NCBI GenBank assembly: GCA_030641465.1
Contig: DAOWHK010000026.1
Span: 1 to 11,222, forward strand
DNA from: Parachlamydiales bacterium
Lineage (GTDB): Bacteria > Chlamydiota > Chlamydiia > Chlamydiales > Simkaniaceae
Length of the DNA stretch: 11,222 bases
Direction of reading: 5' to 3'
Shown here: positions 1 to 5,950 of the stretch, piece after piece
How the letters are laid out: each line of letters starts with the position of its first letter
How positions within the stretch are numbered: the stretch's first letter is position 1
Notes under the pieces: generated by a model
The model's database searches: none
What the model was told of the DNA's origin: nothing
The model's input: only the letters and a program-made list of their open reading frames with translations
Made by a program: the position numbers and the translations under genes

Positions 1-39
1 AAACAAACAACTTAAACAAAAACATCAACTTAACTAATA

Positions 40-68
40 TTTACAGTTAATTACAAATGTGTTATAAT
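40..68 (+). promoter_or_regulatory. sigma70-type promoter of the Ulp1-like gene
   Basis: A -35 hexamer TTTACA (40-45) and a perfect -10 hexamer TATAAT (63-68) are separated by 17 bp, the optimal spacing for the major sigma factor. Transcription would start near 75, about 13 nt before the first ATG (88) and 25 nt before the second (100). Assigned by sequence match only. Confidence 0.6.
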
Positions 69-87
69 TAATTGTAAATTAAACTAA

Positions 88-1146
88 ATGGTAATTAAAA
101 TGACGCAACCCGCAGAATTACAGATTCGCCTACAAAATCCGACAAGCCCCCCTCTTAGCTGCTTCACAGTCTACTGGAATAATCAAAGATTTCGCATCAC
201 ATTAACAAATGAAGATAAACGACTAGGATTTCTTCCTAAAGATTTTAAAGACAAAATTGAACCGCAGCTACTAGAGATGCTAAATGGTCAAACAGTATTA
301 GATCAAACTGCAACACAATTTAGCCTGCAGACTGCAAAAAAATCTCGCTTTTCGACCTATACACATAGCGATATTGCAGTGAATGAAGCCACGCAGCAAC
401 ATTTCCAATCAAAAATAGAAGCTCTCATAACATCGATTAAAGCAGATTCCTCCATTCAATGCTTTTATTCTGATGCCCCAAAAGAAGAAAAAAAATCTCT
501 TCTTGGAAACGCTCAGTCTGAAAGTGCAAAAACCAACCTAGAAACGATTACAAGAGACCCAATTTCCTCAATGCGTAACCCCCTTAAAACAGTAATGGAT
601 CCTCGGCAGCTTCAACTTGCAACTATGAATACCTATTTAGCAGCCCTGCAAAAAGAGCATGCAGATGGGGGGAAATATTTTTACTACCAATGCTTAAGCT
701 CAAGCGAAATTGACATAAGTAATGTGCACCCTTTATCTCACCCAAACCAACCTGACGTCCCAACAAATACAGGAAAACAATACCTCGTAATTAATACTGG
801 AAAAGGATGGGTGAGTTTTACAATTGATTTACCCAATAATCAAATATATTTTTACAACTCTAAAAATGAACCCTTAGAGAGTAGTAAAGCATTGAAAAAA
901 TTTGCACAGGATCTAATAGATAAGCACACAATAATTACAGAAATTACTCAAAACAGTGTTCATTTTCCCCACCAAAAAGATGATTACAACAGTGGACGTT
1001 ACCAACTCGCTTTCATCACAGCTATGGCGGCAGACAAAAAATTTTCTACATGCACTAACAAGCAAATTAATGCAGAAATGATCGAAGAAAGTGAACTTCA
1101 AAAAATGACAGCTCTCCTACAAAAACATACGGAAGATATAACGTAA
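88..1146 (+). CDS. Ulp1/C48 (CE clan) protease-like protein with all catalytic residues replaced; putative effector pseudoprotease
   Basis: The C-terminal part (about residues 170-320) resembles Ulp1-type cysteine proteases, which remove SUMO or ubiquitin-like modifiers and occur as secreted effectors in intracellular bacteria. A helix like the family's YL..LQ segment lies at 183-188. The strand NTGKGWVSFTIDL continues to QIYFYNS, and the segment HQKDDYNSG matches the Q....NCG active site. In yeast Ulp1 the residues are H514, D531, Q574 and C580. Here the equivalents are G240, N257, Q296 and S302, with identical spacings of 17 (H to D) and 6 (Q to C). Only the oxyanion Gln survives, so hydrolysis is unlikely and a binding or decoy role is inferred. 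Residues 1-170 are unrecognised. No signal peptide or membrane segment is seen. Start is uncertain: ATG at 100 (MTQP) shares the AAAATGAC context of the neighbouring genes and leaves a longer leader. Numbering is from 88. Confidence 0.7.
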   Translation: MVIKMTQPAELQIRLQNPTSPPLSCFTVYWNNQRFRITLTNEDKRLGFLPKDFKDKIEPQLLEMLNGQTVLDQTATQFSLQTAKKSRFSTYTHSDIAVNEATQQHFQSKIEALITSIKADSSIQCFYSDAPKEEKKSLLGNAQSESAKTNLETITRDPISSMRNPLKTVMDPRQLQLATMNTYLAALQKEHADGGKYFYYQCLSSSEIDISNVHPLSHPNQPDVPTNTGKQYLVINTGKGWVSFTIDLPNNQIYFYNSKNEPLESSKALKKFAQDLIDKHTIITEITQNSVHFPHQKDDYNSGRYQLAFITAMAADKKFSTCTNKQINAEMIEESELQKMTALLQKHTEDIT

Positions 1147-1209
1147 AACTCTAGACTTTATTTCCTGCTTAGACATATGATTTTTTGAAATTAGATTTTA
1201 AAAAAAGAT

Positions 1210-1707
1210 ATGACTGCACTTATACAAACCTACACTTCAGCAATACGCTTTGCCCACGAAGAAACACTCATTCCAATCGAAGATAGCCCCAAAAACTCCC
1301 TTAGAGAAATTGAGCAGGCCGTTTTTACGAGCAAAGGAATTCTAAATATTGGGAAATACACTCTTGGTATTGTCAGCATGGCATTTTTGTCAACAGGGCT
1401 TGCAGCAACGACCATTCCTGCGATACTCTTTTCGATTACATGTGTAATTTCTGGAGTTGCACTCGCAGTTCTTTGTCACGATATCAATCAAATACAATCA
1501 GGCTTTGAGCATTGTTTTCAGGCGGTACGCTTTATCGATAGAAGTCTCTCTATCTCTCGAGGAGAGCTTCTTCAAATTGTCGATCAGCAATCAGAAAAAC
1601 TTCATCAGATAAAAAACTCTCTTATTTTTCTTACCCCTTTAAGAGAAACTATTTCTGCAGCGGAAAACTCCCTTGCTCAGCTCCATAACCAACTAGAAAG
1701 AGCATAA
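1210..1707 (+). CDS. Inc-like protein with two-lobed hydrophobic domain (paralogue 1)
   Basis: A 165-residue protein of no recognised enzyme family. A soluble N-terminus of about 44 residues, beginning with the shared pattern IQTYTS, is followed by two adjacent hydrophobic segments (about 45-66 and 68-89) with only a short turn between them. They end at CHDI, a position conserved as HD or YD in the paralogues. The remaining 75 residues are polar and helical, with the family motif IKNSL at 134-138. Closely spaced hydrophobic pairs with both ends on one side are the hallmark of chlamydial inclusion-membrane proteins, which are delivered by type III secretion. Assignment to that class is an inference from layout and context. 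It lies 63 bp after the Ulp1-like gene. No clear Shine-Dalgarno precedes the ATG. This is the shortest intact member and lacks the C-terminal extension of the others. Confidence 0.75.
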   Translation: MTALIQTYTSAIRFAHEETLIPIEDSPKNSLREIEQAVFTSKGILNIGKYTLGIVSMAFLSTGLAATTIPAILFSITCVISGVALAVLCHDINQIQSGFEHCFQAVRFIDRSLSISRGELLQIVDQQSEKLHQIKNSLIFLTPLRETISAAENSLAQLHNQLERA

Positions 1708-1756
1708 CTTAAAAAATCTCGATCCATCAAAGCCACCTTTATAACGAATTCTCCGC

Positions 1757-1795
1757 ACTGTATACAAACCGATTGTCGGCACTGTTAAATACAGT
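1757..1795. other. nested inverted repeat in intergenic DNA
   Basis: ACTGTAT (1757-1763) pairs perfectly with ATACAGT (1789-1795), and inside them CCGA (1769-1772) pairs with TCGG (1776-1779) across a 3-nt loop. The unpaired arms between the stems are unequal (5 and 9 nt). There is no T-tract, so it is not a standard terminator. It may be a weak RNA hairpin or chance. Confidence 0.3.
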
Positions 1796-1893
1796 AATTT
1801 AAGATTTTCCTTTCGAGAACCCCATCAGAAGAGATGTTTAAAAAAAAATCACTTGCTCTTTATGGAATATAAATATATTCTTAACATAAAAAA

Positions 1894-1900
1894 AGAGGAA
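1894..1900 (+). promoter_or_regulatory. ribosome binding site of paralogue 2
   Basis: AGAGGAA lies 8 nt before the ATG at 1909 and is the only strong Shine-Dalgarno sequence in this gene family's leaders. It fixes the start. The other members have A-rich leaders with at most AGG or GAGAG, suggesting different translation strength among copies. Confidence 0.6.
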
Positions 1901-1908
1901 ATAAAATA

Positions 1909-2550
1909 ATGACGTACCCCATTCAAACCTTTCATGATGATTATCATGATTTTACCAGCCCCCAAAACTTTAGTCGCGGCGACCGTGAGAGTTTAGGAAT
2001 TGCTTCAACTATTCTAAATCCTGTCAACACTTGTATTCAGGTAGCAAAATATGGAAGCATGGCTATATCCGTTATTTCCCTAGCTACTTGCGTGCTAACG
2101 AGCAGTACTTTTTTATGCGTTATTTCCGCAATTTCCTTCATCGCATCTACTATAATTTGTTATCCATTACATGTTGTTCACGATTTTACGGATCTATTTT
2201 CCCGTAACATAGATCATATATTACGAGAAGATCGCATCATTACTTCATCTGCAAGAGAGATGGTTAACAAAGTGTTTGATCTAATAGAGTTCGTAATGGG
2301 ATGTTTTAACTGTATCATTCCTACTGAATATCAAGAGATGTACCAGGAAGCGAATACAAGAATAACAGCGGAACTAGATGGCGAGCCAGTTGAGATGACC
2401 CCCGAGCTAGTACGTTTACATGGTGAGCTAGAGCAGCTACCATCTGAGGGAAGATTTCAAGCACTGAGAGACGGGTTGCAGCGTTTGGAAGATGATAGAA
2501 GTCCATCACCAATGCGTAGATCACTCAATGCAGATTCCACAGGCTGGTAG
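1909..2550 (+). CDS. Inc-like protein with two-lobed hydrophobic domain (paralogue 2)
   Basis: A 213-residue member of the local family. The N-terminus MTYPIQTFHDDYHDF matches MTYSIQNYQDDLRDTF of the frameshifted copy at 3617, showing common descent. Two hydrophobic segments (about 49-66 and 68-88) are followed by the polar segment CYPLHVVHDF, the counterpart of the CHD motif. The KNSLW position is degenerate here (around residues 123-136). The C-terminal 75 residues are acidic and helical (ELVRLHGELEQL) and end in a basic, Ser/Pro-rich tail (RSPSPMRRS, 197-205) that siblings lack. Function is unknown; inclusion-membrane location is inferred from topology. A good Shine-Dalgarno supports the start, and a 201-bp upstream gap suggests its own transcription. 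A hairpin follows the stop codon. Confidence 0.75.
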   Translation: MTYPIQTFHDDYHDFTSPQNFSRGDRESLGIASTILNPVNTCIQVAKYGSMAISVISLATCVLTSSTFLCVISAISFIASTIICYPLHVVHDFTDLFSRNIDHILREDRIITSSAREMVNKVFDLIEFVMGCFNCIIPTEYQEMYQEANTRITAELDGEPVEMTPELVRLHGELEQLPSEGRFQALRDGLQRLEDDRSPSPMRRSLNADSTGW

Positions 2551-2570
2551 CTATAGATCTTAATCCTTCA

Positions 2571-2613
2571 TAGGCCCTAAGGACTCCCCATCGGGAATTT
2601 TATTAGGGTCCTA
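2571..2613 (+). terminator. probable transcription-stop hairpin after paralogue 2
   Basis: The stem TAGGCCCTAA (2571-2580) pairs with TTAGGGTCCTA (2603-2613) with one bulged base. A second stem, TCCC (2585-2588) with GGGA (2593-2596), closes a CATC loop inside. It begins 21 nt after the stop codon. The stem is stable but no U-tract follows, so it is an imperfect intrinsic terminator or an RNA-stabilising hairpin. Confidence 0.5.
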
Positions 2614-2645
2614 TTGCTAAATCCATATCCCCATCACTCCACCCT

Positions 2646-2681
2646 TATAGTGGATTAAATCTTGATTGATAAATTCCACTA
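2646..2681 (+). repeat. solo end of the foldback element found at 5951-6113
   Basis: Positions 2646-2673 match the first 28 bases of the 30-bp terminal inverted repeat of the element at 5951 exactly, beginning TATAGTGGATTAAATC. They are followed at 2675-2681 by TCCACTA, the inverse of the starting TAGTGGA, so the copy looks like a collapsed element reduced to about 36 bp. No other part of the element is present nearby. Confidence 0.75.
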
Positions 2682-2821
2682 AAATATTCGAAATTTGGGA
2701 AAAAAACATCTAAAATTAATATTTCGAAATTTCAGAGAGCCTGCTCAAAAGTCGTGATTGTATCCAAATCAGATATTTTGTAGCCTACTTGTAAAGTTTT
2801 TATTTTAATTTAGGTAAAACA

Positions 2822-3544
2822 ATGACAGGCCCATCACAATCGTTCCAAGATTATCTATATGACAGAATATACCCATTGGAGGCGCGCCGCACTCAAGTCC
2901 TTTCTGAAATTCAAAGAAGCACAGAAAGCTTTCATGCCCTCAAACCTCTTGCACACTTTAGCATCTACAGCTTCCAAGCAATTGCTATTTTCTGCATTGG
3001 CTCCCCAGTATTTATTAGCGAAACATTTACCTGTCTTCTACTAGAAATTATTGGGATCGCTGCTTTGATTCTTGCTCATGATGTAAAAGAGCTCTTAATG
3101 ATATGCAGTTTAACCGTTCACCATATCGAATATTTATCAAGTGTGACACCTCTTTCAAGACCTCTTTTTCGCTGCGTTGCAGAAGACTTTATCATAAAAA
3201 TTGAGCAGGTCAAAAACTCCCTTTGGCTACTCAAAAATTCTGTTGCACCCATCTTTTCCGAAGTGCAAAGAACAATAAGAGAAGATTATTTGCAAACACT
3301 TCACCTGCCTCAAAATGCGCAGATATCTACCCTTATGCAGACAATCTCCACGCTTCCAGTTAGCTCCCCATTCGAAACAAGGCAATTATATAGAAGCCTA
3401 CAAAATGCTCTAGATGGAATTGACCTTCAGGAAATTTCTTCGGAGGGAAGTCTTACCTACCAACTAATACAGGCATTAAATATCGAAGAAGCAGAGTTTC
3501 GCCATTTAAGATTTTTCCTCCAAGAAACCTCTCCAAGGGCATAA
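2822..3544 (+). CDS. Inc-like protein with two-lobed hydrophobic domain (paralogue 3)
   Basis: A 240-residue family member and the longest copy. The N-terminal motif SQSFQDYLYDRIYPLE (5-20) matches the frameshifted paralogue and the YPLD of the last one. Two hydrophobic segments (about 45-64 and 69-86) end at AHDV, and the motif QVKNSLWLL (129-137) is almost identical to TVKNSLWIF in the gene at 4407. The C-terminal third (about 150-240) is predicted helical and polar with no recognised domain. No signal peptide is seen: the N-terminus is Ser/Gln-rich and polar, compatible with a type III secretion signal but not diagnostic. The leader has only TAGG 8 nt before the ATG. Function is unknown; the Inc-like label rests on topology and chlamydial context. 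Confidence 0.75.
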   Translation: MTGPSQSFQDYLYDRIYPLEARRTQVLSEIQRSTESFHALKPLAHFSIYSFQAIAIFCIGSPVFISETFTCLLLEIIGIAALILAHDVKELLMICSLTVHHIEYLSSVTPLSRPLFRCVAEDFIIKIEQVKNSLWLLKNSVAPIFSEVQRTIREDYLQTLHLPQNAQISTLMQTISTLPVSSPFETRQLYRSLQNALDGIDLQEISSEGSLTYQLIQALNIEEAEFRHLRFFLQETSPRA

Positions 3545-3592
3545 TACGACACTAATTACCCCTAGACCTTTATTTAAAATAAACATAATCTT

Positions 3593-3598
3593 TATAAT
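3593..3598 (+). promoter_or_regulatory. possible -10 element upstream of the frameshifted paralogue
   Basis: A perfect TATAAT lies 19 bp before the ATG at 3617. The hexamer 17 bp upstream (TTATTT, 3570-3575) is a poor -35, so this is only a candidate promoter, giving a leader of about 11 nt. Confidence 0.25.
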
Positions 3599-3616
3599 TA
3601 AAAAACTGAGAGTAAA

Positions 3617-4269
3617 ATGACGTATTCTATCCAAAACTACCAAGATGATTTGCGAGATACCTTCTATCCCTTAAGCCAAGATATTAGAAATGAATCGCGT
3701 GAAGTTACTGATGATTTACATTCATCTGTCCCTATACTAAAAATAGGTGTGTTGGCTATGGGGACTGGATCAGTCTTCAGCTTTTCTGCTATCTTAATAA
3801 CAAACAATGCAGCTCTATTATTAGCGGTATTGCGCTTTCCATAATCTGTCATGACGTCTATTTAGTGTGCGTTGCGCTAGACTCCCTGTTACTGAAATTG
3901 GAACAAACTTTTCAGCAAGAAACAATTAGGAGAACCGATGTACGAGAACTCCTTGAGGAAACTTTGGAACAATTCAGGAACATACCTGCTTCTTTATGGT
4001 GTTTACCGTTAACGGATTTTGAAGAGTTTCAAGAAAATCTTACTTATCAAAGTTTCACTGAACTAGCAAGAGATGAATTAGATAACCCTCAAACGGAACT
4101 TCTACGATGGCTTCAATATCAAACATACGAAATGGCAGCATCTCTATCTCCAGAAGATCGAGCGCGATCCTTTGAACGCCTTGCAGTTAGCGGAAGAGAC
4201 CAAGGGATCGATAATTTACTCTCGACTATGCATAATCCCGAAGGTGTATTACGTACTTTTCAAGATTGA
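3617..4269 (+). pseudogene. Inc-like paralogue 4, broken by a one-base frameshift
   Basis: The first frame (3617-3844, 75 residues) starts MTYSIQNYQDDLRDTFYPL and enters the first hydrophobic segment (about 39-62), then runs out of family register and stops at 3842-3844. The family sequence continues in another frame from about 3823 as SGIALSIICHDVYLVC, equivalent to SGVALAVLCHDI in the first paralogue, and stays open to the TGA at 4267-4269. The motif IPASLW replaces KNSLW. Restoring one base between about 3805 and 3823 would give 654 nt, or 217 codons plus stop, within the siblings' size range. The downstream half has no further stops, so the lesion looks recent, or is a sequencing error. 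No classical slippery heptamer is visible at the junction. An initiation at GTG 3865 would give a 134-residue soluble piece, which I consider unlikely to be a real gene. Confidence 0.75.
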
Positions 4270-4294
4270 CTTGTAATGAATATTATTTCATAAT
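4266..4294 (+). promoter_or_regulatory. promoter of the tRNA-Cys gene
   Basis: TTGACT (4266-4271) and CATAAT (4289-4294), each one mismatch from consensus, are spaced by 17 bp. The predicted start near 4301 lies about 5 nt before the mature tRNA. The -35 overlaps the stop codon of the broken Inc-like gene. Confidence 0.6.
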
Positions 4295-4305
4295 ACGCCC
4301 TTTTA

Positions 4306-4376
4306 GGTGGCATGGCCAAGTGGTAAGGCAGTAGCCTGCAAAGCTTCTATCCCCAGTTCGAATCTGGGTGCCACCT
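4306..4376 (+). tRNA. tRNA-Cys (anticodon GCA)
   Basis: The full cloverleaf can be drawn by hand. Acceptor GGTGGCA/TGCCACC is fully paired. The D stem GCC/GGC closes loop AAGTGGTAA. The anticodon loop is CTGCAAA with GCA at 4338-4340, and the T arm is CCCAG-TTCGAAT-CTGGG. The discriminator base is T (4376), the U73 identity base of cysteine tRNAs. The variable loop is 4 nt and CCA is not encoded. The anticodon stem GTAGC/GCTTC contains one T-T mismatch (second pair, 4332 and 4346). It separates the fourth and fifth Inc-like genes. Confidence 0.93.
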
Positions 4377-4406
4377 TTATCAAAATCGTTAAATCGGTAA
4401 AATTTT

Positions 4407-5111
4407 ATGTCTGCTATCTCTAATATATTAAACTCCGCTCAAAATGCTATCGATTCCACAATCGATTCCACAAATGATCGCTGTTATCCACTAGATCGTG
4501 GCGTAGTTATTCCCAATCTTCAGCAAACGATATCTCCCTATGCATTAGAATCGATGCAAATACCCATACAAATATTTTCTTACTCCTTAGGAATAGCATC
4601 AGTCGGCTCTATCGGTCTTCTGGCCTTTTCTTCCTCCATTGGACAGATTGCAATTTCGATAATACTCGGAATTGGATGCGCTTTAGCAAGTTATGACACG
4701 CACTTACTTCTAGAAAATCACAGGTTTTTCTCACGTGAAATTGAAGATCTTTCTCAAATTGAAACCGTCCAAAGAAGCGATTTAAGAGCAAGGCTTGCAA
4801 ACATTATTCAGCAAGTAGAAACAGTAAAAAATTCTCTTTGGATTTTTTCCCTTTTCTTTGATGAAGATCTTTCTCAAACACAAAGAGTCTGCTCTGAAGT
4901 TTTTTTAAGACATATCAACAATACAGGAACTTTTGTAGACGATCTAATAGACATGAGAGAAGGTTTAAGAGTAGCCGCAGATAATTTTAGAGCTGCCTTT
5001 CTCCCCCACGAAGGCCTTCTTAGCCGTGAAGAATCAAGCTATTTAGGAAGTCAGGCTGGAGGCCTCCTCGAAAGAACTTTTGCAAACCTAAACGCATCAT
5101 TAGCAACCTAA
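4407..5111 (+). CDS. Inc-like protein with two-lobed hydrophobic domain (paralogue 5)
   Basis: A 234-residue family member. Its N-terminus is Ser/Asn-rich and contains a duplicated IDST (18-21 region) made by a perfect 12-bp tandem repeat, then NDRCYPLD, matching the YPL motif of the siblings. Hydrophobic segments lie at about 54-76 and 78-97 and end at SYDTH, equivalent to CHD. The motif TVKNSLWIF is at 139-147. A polar helical C-terminus follows. EDLSQ occurs twice (113-117 and 153-157), encoded by a 17-bp repeat. The ATG lies 30 nt after the tRNA-Cys with no terminator and no obvious promoter or Shine-Dalgarno, so it may be read from the tRNA promoter. Its TAA is followed immediately by the rsmI ATG. 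The Inc-like role is inferred from topology. Confidence 0.75.
   Translation: MSAISNILNSAQNAIDSTIDSTNDRCYPLDRGVVIPNLQQTISPYALESMQIPIQIFSYSLGIASVGSIGLLAFSSSIGQIAISIILGIGCALASYDTHLLLENHRFFSREIEDLSQIETVQRSDLRARLANIIQQVETVKNSLWIFSLFFDEDLSQTQRVCSEVFLRHINNTGTFVDDLIDMREGLRVAADNFRAAFLPHEGLLSREESSYLGSQAGGLLERTFANLNASLAT
4449..4472 (+). repeat. 12-bp tandem duplication inside paralogue 5
   Basis: ATCGATTCCACA occurs twice head to tail (4449-4460 and 4461-4472), encoding a doubled IDST in the N-terminal region. The unit length keeps the reading frame. Confidence 0.85.
4742..4878 (+). repeat. 17-bp direct repeat pair inside paralogue 5
   Basis: TGAAGATCTTTCTCAAA is found at 4742-4758 and again at 4862-4878, exactly 120 bp apart and in the same frame, encoding EDLSQ both times. 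Recombination between them would delete 40 codons, including KNSLW, without a frameshift. Confidence 0.8.
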
Positions 5112-5930
5112 ATGCTATATCTCATCGCAACTCCCATTGGAAATTTAGCAGACATCACCTTTAGAGCTGTTGAAACGCTTAAAGCTTGTGACTACATTTT
5201 ATGCGAAGATACAAGAAGAAGTGGAATACTTCTCAAGCATTATTCGATCAAAAAGCCGCTTATCAGCTTTCAAAAATTTAGTGAAAAATCCAAAGAAAAC
5301 CATGTCATTGATGATCTTCAATCTGGAAAAACACTTGGACTTATAAGTGATGCAGGAACGCCTTGTATTTGTGATCCAGGAGCTGCATTAATAAAGCGGT
5401 GCAAAGAAGAAAAAATTGAAGTAACTTCACTTCCCGGTCCCTGCGCTTTTATAGCAGCTCTTAGTCTATACCATGAGCCATGGACTACCTTTCAGTTTGT
5501 TGGCTACTTAGAAAAAAAAGAAGGATTAGCAAAAAAGCAACTGTCTCAAATTTTACTCTATTCTGGTCTCTCCATTTTTTACGATACGCCTCATCAATTA
5601 CTAAAAACCCTCAAACTTATTGACTTGCTTGCGGGAGAAAAAGAGATAACGATAGCAAGAGAGCTTACAAAAATCTATGAAACGGTTCTTTCGATGACGG
5701 CTAAACAATGGATAGAACATTATAAAAACCATCCTCTAAAGGGCGAGATCATCGTGCTAATCAAAGGTGATGGGCCCAAGTTGATTAATCAAACACTTTC
5801 CACTCCTTTGCAAGTAGATTTTATTCAAACAAAGTATGGTCTTTCAAAAATGGATGCAATAAAAGTGATTGCAGAAATTCAAGGAGTATCAAAAAGCACC
5901 ATCTATGCAGAGATTCCCCATAATGATTAG
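5112..5930 (+). CDS. rsmI: 16S rRNA (cytidine(1402)-2'-O)-methyltransferase RsmI
   Basis: RsmI transfers a methyl group from S-adenosylmethionine to the 2'-OH of C1402 in the decoding centre of 16S rRNA, in the cytoplasm. The 272-residue product has the family signatures of this tetrapyrrole-methylase-fold enzyme in order: ATPIGNLAD (6-14), CEDTR (31-35), SDAGTP (79-84), DPG (88-90), PGP (108-110), FYDTPHQL (156-163) and ARELTKIYE (182-190). The C-terminus holds a short helix-turn-helix-like tail (about 242-266), as is usual for RsmI. Length is typical (about 270-290). The ATG touches the TAA of the Inc-like gene with no gap, so translation is probably coupled to it. The gene ends 20 bp before the foldback element, which could stop its transcript. 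Confidence 0.93.
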   Translation: MLYLIATPIGNLADITFRAVETLKACDYILCEDTRRSGILLKHYSIKKPLISFQKFSEKSKENHVIDDLQSGKTLGLISDAGTPCICDPGAALIKRCKEEKIEVTSLPGPCAFIAALSLYHEPWTTFQFVGYLEKKEGLAKKQLSQILLYSGLSIFYDTPHQLLKTLKLIDLLAGEKEITIARELTKIYETVLSMTAKQWIEHYKNHPLKGEIIVLIKGDGPKLINQTLSTPLQVDFIQTKYGLSKMDAIKVIAEIQGVSKSTIYAEIPHND

Positions 5931-5950
5931 TTCTTACGATCAACTCCTGA

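Noticed and set aside
913..1101. 62-codon minus-strand frame inside the Ulp1-like gene
   Set aside because: Fully inside a well-supported gene on the other strand, with no motif or ribosome binding site.
88..1146. Active deubiquitinase or SUMO protease
   Set aside because: The positions for His, Asp and Cys hold Gly, Asn and Ser, so catalysis by the family mechanism is not expected.
1853..1879. Promoter TTGCTC ... TATATT before paralogue 2
   Set aside because: Spacing of 15 bp and several mismatches make it no better than chance in such AT-rich DNA.
2859..3044. 61-codon plus-strand frame overlapping paralogue 3
   Set aside because: An alternative frame of a gene whose own frame has clear family motifs; it has no leader signal.
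3805..3828. Programmed -1 ribosomal frameshift joining the two halves of paralogue 4
   Set aside because: The local sequence has no X-XXY-YYZ slippery heptamer and I see no strong downstream stem; a simple one-base loss explains it and restores the family length.
4306..4376. tRNA-Cys as an integration site of a genomic island
   Set aside because: No integrase gene and no second copy of the tRNA 3' end are present in the window.
1210..5111. Toxin-antitoxin, holin or phage origin for the small hydrophobic proteins
   Set aside because: Lengths of 165-240 residues with long polar tails and five tandem related copies do not fit holins or small toxins, and no other phage gene is present.
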